Origin: Bacillota bacterium
Lineage (GTDB): Bacteria > Bacillota > Clostridia > Acetivibrionales > DSM-1351
Assembly (NCBI GenBank): GCA_023433945.1
Contig: JAEYTP010000075.1
Span: forward strand, 37,985-101,984
Direction: 5' to 3'
Length of the DNA: 64,000 nucleotides
Numbering within the stretch: the stretch's first letter is position 1; every line of letters starts with the position of its first letter. Position numbers and translations under genes: made by a program. This document shows positions 62,222 to 64,000 of this stretch, one piece after another. The notes below the pieces were generated by a model. That model was not told the DNA's origin. It did not search any database and saw nothing but the letters and a program-made list of their open reading frames with translations.

Positions 62222-62290
62222 TACGCTGAGAGTATGCGAAGAGTATGCGAAGAGTATGCGAAGAGTATGCGGAGAGTATGCGGAGAGTTT
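62222..62290. repeat. 11-bp tandem array
   Basis: GAGTATGCGAA / GAGTATGCGGA units begin at 62230, 62241, 62252, 62263 and 62274, with a partial sixth at 62285. The array lies between the EF-G terminator and the ctsR promoter. Confidence 0.9.
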
Positions 62291-62338
62291 TATGAAAACA
62301 CATTGAATATATGCTGAAACACTCTCAAAGAATACTGC

Positions 62339-62374
62339 AAAAAGACAGCAACCAAAAAAAGTTGCTGTCTTTTT
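62339..62374. terminator. Bidirectional terminator after the EF-G-like gene
   Basis: AAAAAGACAGCAAC (62339-62352) and GTTGCTGTCTTTTT (62361-62374) form a perfect 14-base stem with T-runs on both strands. Confidence 0.92.
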
Positions 62375-62396
62375 AATGACTTTTGTTTTAATTTTA

Positions 62397-64000
62397 TTAA
62401 TCTTCGACTTCTTCCACCATCTGCTTCTTTGCTTCTTCGATAATCTTGTTTGCTACCATTGCAGGTGCCTCATCATAACGTTCAAAGGTCTGCTTGAAAT
62501 ATCCTCTACCCTGTGTCATGGATCTCAGATCGGTTGCATACTTGAACATCTCAGCTTCAGGAACTTCTGCTTCAACCTGTTGGAGTCCATTTTCCTGAGG
62601 GTTCATACCTAAAATACGTCCACGCCTCTTGTTCAAGTCTCCAATAATATCTCCCATGTAGCTGTCTGGAACATATACTTCAACCTTAGAAATAGGTTCT
62701 AGCAATACAGGTGCTGCCATAGGAAGTCCCTTTTTGTATGCTAACCTAGCAGCAATCTTAAATGCCATTTCAGATGAATCAACATCATGGTAAGAGCCGT
62801 CAACTAGTGTAGCCTTTAAATTAACAACAGGATATCCTGCCAAAACGCCACGTATAATGGCATCCTTTAACCCTTTTTCAACAGCAGGATGATAAGATTT
62901 TGGTACTGAACCACCGAAAATCTTTTCTTCAAATGTAAGGTCTTCAGTGTCTCCGTGCTCAAACTCTATCCAAACGTGACCATACTGTCCATGACCACCT
63001 GATTGCTTTTTGTGCTTACCTTCAACTTTAATCTTCTTCTTTATAGTTTCTCTGTATGGAATCTTTGGATCAACCAGATTAACTGATACACCAAATTTAG
63101 CTTTGAGCTTACTTACAATTACATCTAGGTGCTGCTCTCCTACTCCTGAAATAAGTGTTTGTTTAGTTTCAGCATTGGTTGTAAGCTTAAATGTAGGATC
63201 TTCATCCTGGAGCTTGTGTAAACCGGAGCTGATCTTTTCTTCGTCTCCTTTTGCCTTTGGCTCAACAGCCATAGATATTGCAGGCTCTGGGAAAATAATC
63301 TTATCGAGAACAACTGCATTTGATTGGTCACATAGAGTATCGTTTGTATTGGTGTTTGAAAGCTTTGCTACACCACCTATATCACCAGCAATAAGCTTAT
63401 CTGTAGGTATCTGCTTCTTGCCTCTCATAACAAATATCTGGCCAATCTTTTCACTCTTCTCGGTTGTTGAGTTGAAAACACTGCTATCAGATTTCAATGT
63501 ACCAGAGTAAACTCTGAATAATGATATCTTACCAACAAATGGGTCTGCTATTGTTTTGAAAACTAGTGCAGACATTGGCTTAGTCGCATCCGCTGCAACT
63601 TCAACAACTTCATCACTACCAAGTTTGTGAGCCTTGATCTTTGAAGCATCTGGTGATGGGAATAGTTGCACTACCGCTGTCATTAACTCTTGTACTCCAA
63701 GGTTTTGCATTGCTGAACCACAGAAAACAGGTGCGATTGAGCATTCAGCGATACCCTTCTTTATACCTGTAAGCAATTCATCCAGTGTAAATTCTTCTCC
63801 ACTGAAGAATTTTTCCATGAGGTCTTCGTCTGTTTCTGCAATAAGCTCATTTAATGAATTTCTAATCTCTGAAACTTTATCATTTAAACCAGAAGGAATT
63901 GGACAGTCAACAGCCTTATCCTTTTGGAATTTTTTCGCAGTCATATTGATTATGTCTACATAACCAACAAACTTTTCAGATTCATATATAGGGATCTGAA
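62397..64000 (-). CDS. Elongation factor G-like protein (FusA2 type), N-terminus cut by window edge
   Basis: The frame covers ~534 C-terminal residues and runs off the right edge, so the G domain's N-terminal motifs are not visible. Present are the end of the G domain (IPIYESEKFVGYVDIINMTA), domain II (RVYSGTLKSDSSVFNS), domain III (ISGVGEQHLDVIVSKLKAKF), domain IV (KKQSGGHGQYGHVWIEFEHG) and domain V (PVLLEPISKVEVYVPDSYMG, then DLRSMTQGRGYFKQTFERYD). The sequence fits the second EF-G class of clostridia (FusA2) better than the ribosomal-operon FusA. Its role there is not fully settled. Confidence 0.93.
   Translation of the reverse strand, partial: QIPIYESEKFVGYVDIINMTAKKFQKDKAVDCPIPSGLNDKVSEIRNSLNELIAETDEDLMEKFFSGEEFTLDELLTGIKKGIAECSIAPVFCGSAMQNLGVQELMTAVVQLFPSPDASKIKAHKLGSDEVVEVAADATKPMSALVFKTIADPFVGKISLFRVYSGTLKSDSSVFNSTTEKSEKIGQIFVMRGKKQIPTDKLIAGDIGGVAKLSNTNTNDTLCDQSNAVVLDKIIFPEPAISMAVEPKAKGDEEKISSGLHKLQDEDPTFKLTTNAETKQTLISGVGEQHLDVIVSKLKAKFGVSVNLVDPKIPYRETIKKKIKVEGKHKKQSGGHGQYGHVWIEFEHGDTEDLTFEEKIFGGSVPKSYHPAVEKGLKDAIIRGVLAGYPVVNLKATLVDGSYHDVDSSEMAFKIAARLAYKKGLPMAAPVLLEPISKVEVYVPDSYMGDIIGDLNKRRGRILGMNPQENGLQQVEAEVPEAEMFKYATDLRSMTQGRGYFKQTFERYDEAPAMVANKIIEEAKKQMVEEVED

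Overview
The window looks like chromosomal DNA from a low-GC, endospore-forming anaerobic member of the Clostridia, perhaps close to the Ruminiclostridium / cluster III cellulolytic clostridia. This rests on AT-rich codon use, strong GGAGG-type ribosome binding sites, a glmS ribozyme, a T-box before valS, a ctsR-mcsA-mcsB-clpC-radA-disA gene order, a GerMN lipoprotein, Ku/LigD end joining and FusA2-like EF-G. The genus is an inference. No rRNA, tRNA, CRISPR array, transposase, integrase or complete mobile element was seen.

Layout. (1) 1-1925 is a small accessory patch on the + strand: a HEPN-like protein, a DUF1232 gene broken by an amber codon and a frameshift, and a start-less ORF remnant. 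(2) 1992-5829 holds an orphan 808-residue membrane protein and a 1.4 kb non-coding stretch dense in a short motif (GAAGNACTTTATT in both orientations). (3) 5830-14850 (- strand) is the cell-wall / c-di-AMP block: cdaA, cdaR, an FAD-dependent oxidoreductase, glmM, a 58-residue membrane peptide and glmS. The glmS ribozyme lies about 550 nt upstream of glmS, with two tandem-repeat arrays in between. (4) 14956-21020 holds NAD synthetase and a T-box-controlled unit of an 80-residue membrane protein plus valS. (5) 21526-26384 holds a zinc-ribbon protein and a three-gene ABC exporter-like operon whose ATPase appears to use an ATT start. (6) 26672-31994 holds a sugar nucleotidyltransferase, galE, and a ku / ligase / polymerase end-joining operon. 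(7) 32251-44134 is mixed: FmdB-type zinc ribbon, threonine aldolase, GerMN lipoprotein, a histidine-kinase-like protein without a recognisable phospho-acceptor His, four small proteins on the + strand, tex, a PfkB kinase, uvsE and GtrA. (8) 44231-49550 (+) holds a hairpin-led small protein, a ManC/phosphomannomutase-like fusion, an RluD-type pseudouridine synthase and a divergent IspF, with a secreted SH3/CAP protein on the opposite strand. (9) 49656-62146 (-) is the stress and DNA-integrity block: ctsR-mcsA-mcsB-clpC, a GH15 glycosidase, radA, disA, carD, a PIN/TRAM protein and ispD. (10) A class II-like EF-G runs off the right edge.

Functional links. Two diadenylate cyclases (CdaA and DisA) lie about 40 kb apart; the first sits with GlmM and GlmS, so c-di-AMP and amino-sugar synthesis share a neighbourhood, and glmS is additionally under ribozyme control. 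The CtsR operator overlaps the start of its own operon transcript. A recurring oddity is that many intergenic gaps carry short degenerate tandem arrays (periods of about 11, 12, 17, 20, 24, 27, 34, 38, 39 and 53 bp). Each is built from its own local sequence, which suggests local slippage or duplication rather than a dispersed mobile family.

I found no clear, wholly new multi-gene system. The best leads are the motif-dense region 4779-5793, the displaced glmS ribozyme with its repeat-filled leader, the His-less kinase, the divergent IspF and the ATT-start ATPase. All were read by eye; no alignments, HMM searches or folding programs were run.
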